5,398 bases of DNA from Methanobacteriota archaeon. GTDB lineage: Archaea > Thermoplasmatota > E2 > DHVEG-1. The DNA lies in NCBI GenBank assembly GCA_903930505.1, contig CAIYYQ010000369.1:1-5398 (forward strand), read 5' to 3'. The notes beneath the pieces were generated by a model. The model was not told where the DNA came from. It made no database searches and saw only the letters and a program-made list of their open reading frames with translations. Shown piece by piece: positions 3,872 through 5,398 of the stretch (position 1 is its first letter; each line of letters starts with the position of its first letter). The position numbers and the translations under genes are program-made.

Positions 3872-4148
3872 TTTTCACCTCTATATCTTTTAACAATTCT
3901 TGTTTCGCTCTTCGATGTCCAACCAAGACAATACCATGGTTGCGAAGACGCTGAAGCATTTTCTGTTCGGACATGCCACCTGACACCCAACACCACCAAA
4001 GGCTTTCCATGGATGAAACGAGACCAGTGATGTCGTCATCCAGCATATCCTCCCAACTAAAGTTGAAATAGACGTAGATGGTATGACCTGCTTTATCGCT
4101 ACCTAACGTGCCCCAGATGCAGGACACCGCATAGACGAATGGTCTCAT
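3852..4148 (-). CDS. 98-residue protein of unknown function with TLGSDK motif
   Basis: The ATG at 4148 forms an ATGA overlap with the stop of the upstream gene, and AAGGAG lies nine bases upstream. The N-terminus is a hydrophobic strand-like stretch (FVYAVSCIWG), then TLGSDKAGHTIYVYF, an acidic SWEDMLDDDITG, a Trp-rich SLWWCWVSGG, and a basic helical C-terminus (QRLRNHGIVLVGHRRAKQEL). No known family is recognised. The TLGSDK motif also appears in the start-less fragment near 1679-1828. There is no signal peptide or clear membrane span. Being translated between a TEKQ-module protein and a zinc-ribbon protein suggests a part in the same complex or process. Confidence 0.7.
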   Translation of the reverse strand: MRPFVYAVSCIWGTLGSDKAGHTIYVYFNFSWEDMLDDDITGLVSSMESLWWCWVSGGMSEQKMLQRLRNHGIVLVGHRRAKQELLKDIEVKNDKKKI

Positions 4149-4456
4149 GGCTTTTTGCTCCTTTTTGATTTTAATGCTTCATCAATCTTATCAGATAATT
4201 CCTCACGTGAAAACTTCCCAGGGTCTTGAATGCCAAGTTGCTTAGCATACGCAATCTGTTTCTCGGTCGGTGGCTGCGAAACCGGCTTCTCAGAAACGTT
4301 TCCCTGTAAAAAATAATGTAACGGCGAGACTATCTTCTCGAAAATCGCTAACGCCAGTTTCGACCGCAGGTCGTTCTCGCTCGCTAATTCGTTTGCCGTT
4401 TCCTGTGCGAAACACCAGCCTTTCTTTACATGTTCTTTGTATTTTTGTTCTTCCAT
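4145..4456 (-). CDS. 103-residue protein with C-terminal TEKQ...LGI...EELS module
   Basis: The ATG at 4456 is preferred over GTG at 4465, since the GTG is part of the GGTGA ribbosome-binding site lying five bases before the ATG. Residues 1-60 are helical with no named domain (HVKKGWCFAQETANELASEN, then LALAIFEKIVSPLHYFLQ). Residues 67-95 (TEKQIAYAKQLGI, then FSREELSDKIDEAL) match a small helical module of the form T.KQ..YA..LGI......S..ELS..ID. From memory this is seen at the C-terminus of phage, plasmid and archaeal DNA-processing proteins such as recombinases, exonucleases or ssDNA-binding proteins; the parent function cannot be told here. Its TGA overlaps the next ATG by four bases, and the upstream stop lies five bases before its start. 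Confidence 0.72.
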   Translation of the reverse strand: MEEQKYKEHVKKGWCFAQETANELASENDLRSKLALAIFEKIVSPLHYFLQGNVSEKPVSQPPTEKQIAYAKQLGIQDPGKFSREELSDKIDEALKSKRSKKP

Positions 4457-4461
4457 AGTAT

Positions 4462-4851
4462 TCACCTGTTTTGTTTTTCTTGTCTCTCCGACTTCGTTCC
4501 TAAAAGGGCTTTCTTTACTGCATTTGGCTCATTAACAATCAGAGAGAACCCTAATTCACATCCCACACAAATCCCATATCCCTTCATCCGTTCCAAGATG
4601 CTATTCAAAGTCGGACGGCGATACTTTCCTGTTATTCTCATTATCAGTCTTAGGACATCAACCGTTGATAACTTCCTATCAGGACTTTTATTCGCCAACT
4701 CAAAAATATAAGGAGCACATAGTTTCACATCCTTATCAGGGATTAGACGACAGATTTCCTCTATTTCTCCTGATTTATCATTCGTTGTTTCATCATTATC
4801 GAGATGGGTTTGCCCTGATTTCACTTCCTTCTGATAATCATCCTCAGTCAT
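4462..4851 (-). CDS. 129-residue protein with a possible helix-turn-helix core
   Basis: The ATG at 4851 lies eight bases after GAGG and overlaps the end of the upstream gene by eight bases (ATGACTGA). The first ~30 residues are acidic and disordered-looking. Residues 31-115 look folded: EEICRLIPDKDVKLCAPYIF, then KLSTVDVLRLIMRITG, RRPTLNSILERMKGYG and CELGFSLIVNEPNAVKKAL. The pattern helix, helix, glycine-marked hairpin (GYGICVGCELGFSLIV) could be a winged helix binding DNA, though I do not recognise a family and it could be a replication or partition accessory factor instead. It has three Cys but no clear metal motif. It is the second gene of the operon led by a ribbon-helix-helix protein. 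Confidence 0.65.
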   Translation of the reverse strand: MTEDDYQKEVKSGQTHLDNDETTNDKSGEIEEICRLIPDKDVKLCAPYIFELANKSPDRKLSTVDVLRLIMRITGKYRRPTLNSILERMKGYGICVGCELGFSLIVNEPNAVKKALLGTKSERQEKQNR

Positions 4852-5398
4852 TTACATCGCCTCTAATTCTCAAATTTTTAAAGTCTTCAAAAGTGAACTG
4901 TTTTATCCGATGTTGATTGCAGATATGTTGAAATTCCTCTTCAGTGATTTTTAAACCATAATTCTTAATAAAATTATTCAGAATTGGAATGGTATCCTCA
5001 TCCATGACGTTATCAAGCATTCTACAAAAACGTTTGTAAGTTTCAAATATCTCTTTGTCCTCTTTTTCCTTCTGTATTTGTTCTTGTTTTGCTTTCTGTA
5101 TTTTGTCAAGTAATGTGCTATTGATATTGTTTATTTCCCGTTCAAGTTCCTCTTTTCTTTTCACCAGTTGTTGTTCTGAGTGAGATGATAAAGTAAAATG
5201 TTTATCCAATGCAATCTCGATGATATTTGTCTGAGTGAGACATGAGTTTTTTGCCTCTGCTTCAAGTTTCTCCGCAAGGTCTTTACGAATGTGAACAAAC
5301 TTAGGTTTCCTTGCATGTTTTATTTTTGGTCTACCTATAGGTCTTTCACTGACAAGAAGAACGAAGATAAAACCATAAAGAACAATTACCCGTAGTTG
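4844..5398 (-). CDS. Ribbon-helix-helix DNA-binding protein with long coiled coil (5' end outside window)
   Basis: The frame is open from the window edge (5398) to a TGA at 4846-4844. A TTG at 5209 with no ribosome-binding site would start in the middle of a domain and is rejected. Reading upstream of it gives VSERPIGRPKI, then KPKFVHIRKDLAEKLEAEAK, then TQTNIIEIALDKHFTL, a classic ribbon-helix-helix: beta strand, helix A, turn, helix B ending in iIeiALDkyf. A Glu/Lys/Gln-rich coiled coil follows, from about the encoded region 5175-5050 (QLVKRKEELEREINNINS, then QKAKQEQIQKEKEDKEIFET), and then a helical C-terminal domain. The residues before the ribbon (VLYGFIFVLLV) have no ATG, GTG or TTG in frame inside the window, so the true start lies beyond it or a frameshift has occurred. 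The fold binds operators as dimers and typically represses its own operon or serves plasmid partition or copy control. Confidence 0.8.
   Translation of the reverse strand, partial: QLRVIVLYGFIFVLLVSERPIGRPKIKHARKPKFVHIRKDLAEKLEAEAKNSCLTQTNIIEIALDKHFTLSSHSEQQLVKRKEELEREINNINSTLLDKIQKAKQEQIQKEKEDKEIFETYKRFCRMLDNVMDEDTIPILNNFIKNYGLKITEEEFQHICNQHRIKQFTFEDFKNLRIRGDVND

Noticed and set aside
4844..5209. 121-codon gene starting at TTG 5209
   Set aside because: The start would fall inside the second helix of a ribbon-helix-helix domain encoded upstream in the same frame, and there is no ribosome-binding site.

Overview
The window looks like AT-rich archaeal DNA, most likely from a euryarchaeote of the Thermoplasmatota or a methanogen-like lineage. 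Three things point that way. There is a lipoprotein carrying four 22-residue thrombospondin type 3-like calcium repeats (DxDxDGxxDxxDAFP), a style common in Thermoplasmatota. The ribosome-binding sites match the archaeal GGAGGTGAT consensus (GAGGTGA, GGAGG, AGGTGAT) and sit next to apparently leaderless starts. Finally, T-tract ends replace bacterial hairpin terminators. The assignment rests on these features only. The gene content is accessory (recombinase, small DNA-binding proteins, zinc-ribbon proteins, no metabolic genes) and suggests an integrated element, plasmid or virus remnant.

Layout. Positions 1-436 (+) hold the end of a membrane-anchored acidic protein followed by a 60-residue very basic protein, ending at a T tract. 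Positions 528-1603 (-) hold a three-gene cassette: a 98-residue Cys-rich protein, a translationally coupled 70-residue basic protein, and a small serine recombinase. Upstream of it, 1604-1830 carries several inverted repeats and an open frame without a start that reads like the tail of a decayed gene. The lipoprotein (1825-2520, -) diverges from an AbrB-like swapped-hairpin protein (2651-2842, +) across a 130-bp gap with a dyad. The AbrB-like gene converges, one base apart, on a winged-helix regulator (2844-3149, -). The gap at 3150-3381 holds an AT-rich dyad and a possible 36-residue leaderless gene (+).

Positions 3382-5398 (-) form a tight run of six genes, mostly overlapping by 4-20 nt. 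It begins with a ribbon-helix-helix/coiled-coil protein whose 5' end lies beyond the window. Then come a 129-residue protein with a possible helix-turn-helix, a 103-residue protein with a TEKQ...LGI...S.EELS.xID C-terminal module, a 98-residue unknown, and two zinc-ribbon proteins. This is the most plausible candidate for an undescribed functional unit: co-translated small nucleic-acid-binding proteins led by a DNA-binding regulator, as in plasmid or virus maintenance operons. No function beyond domain level can be assigned from sequence alone. No rRNA, tRNA, CRISPR array or complete insertion sequence was seen.
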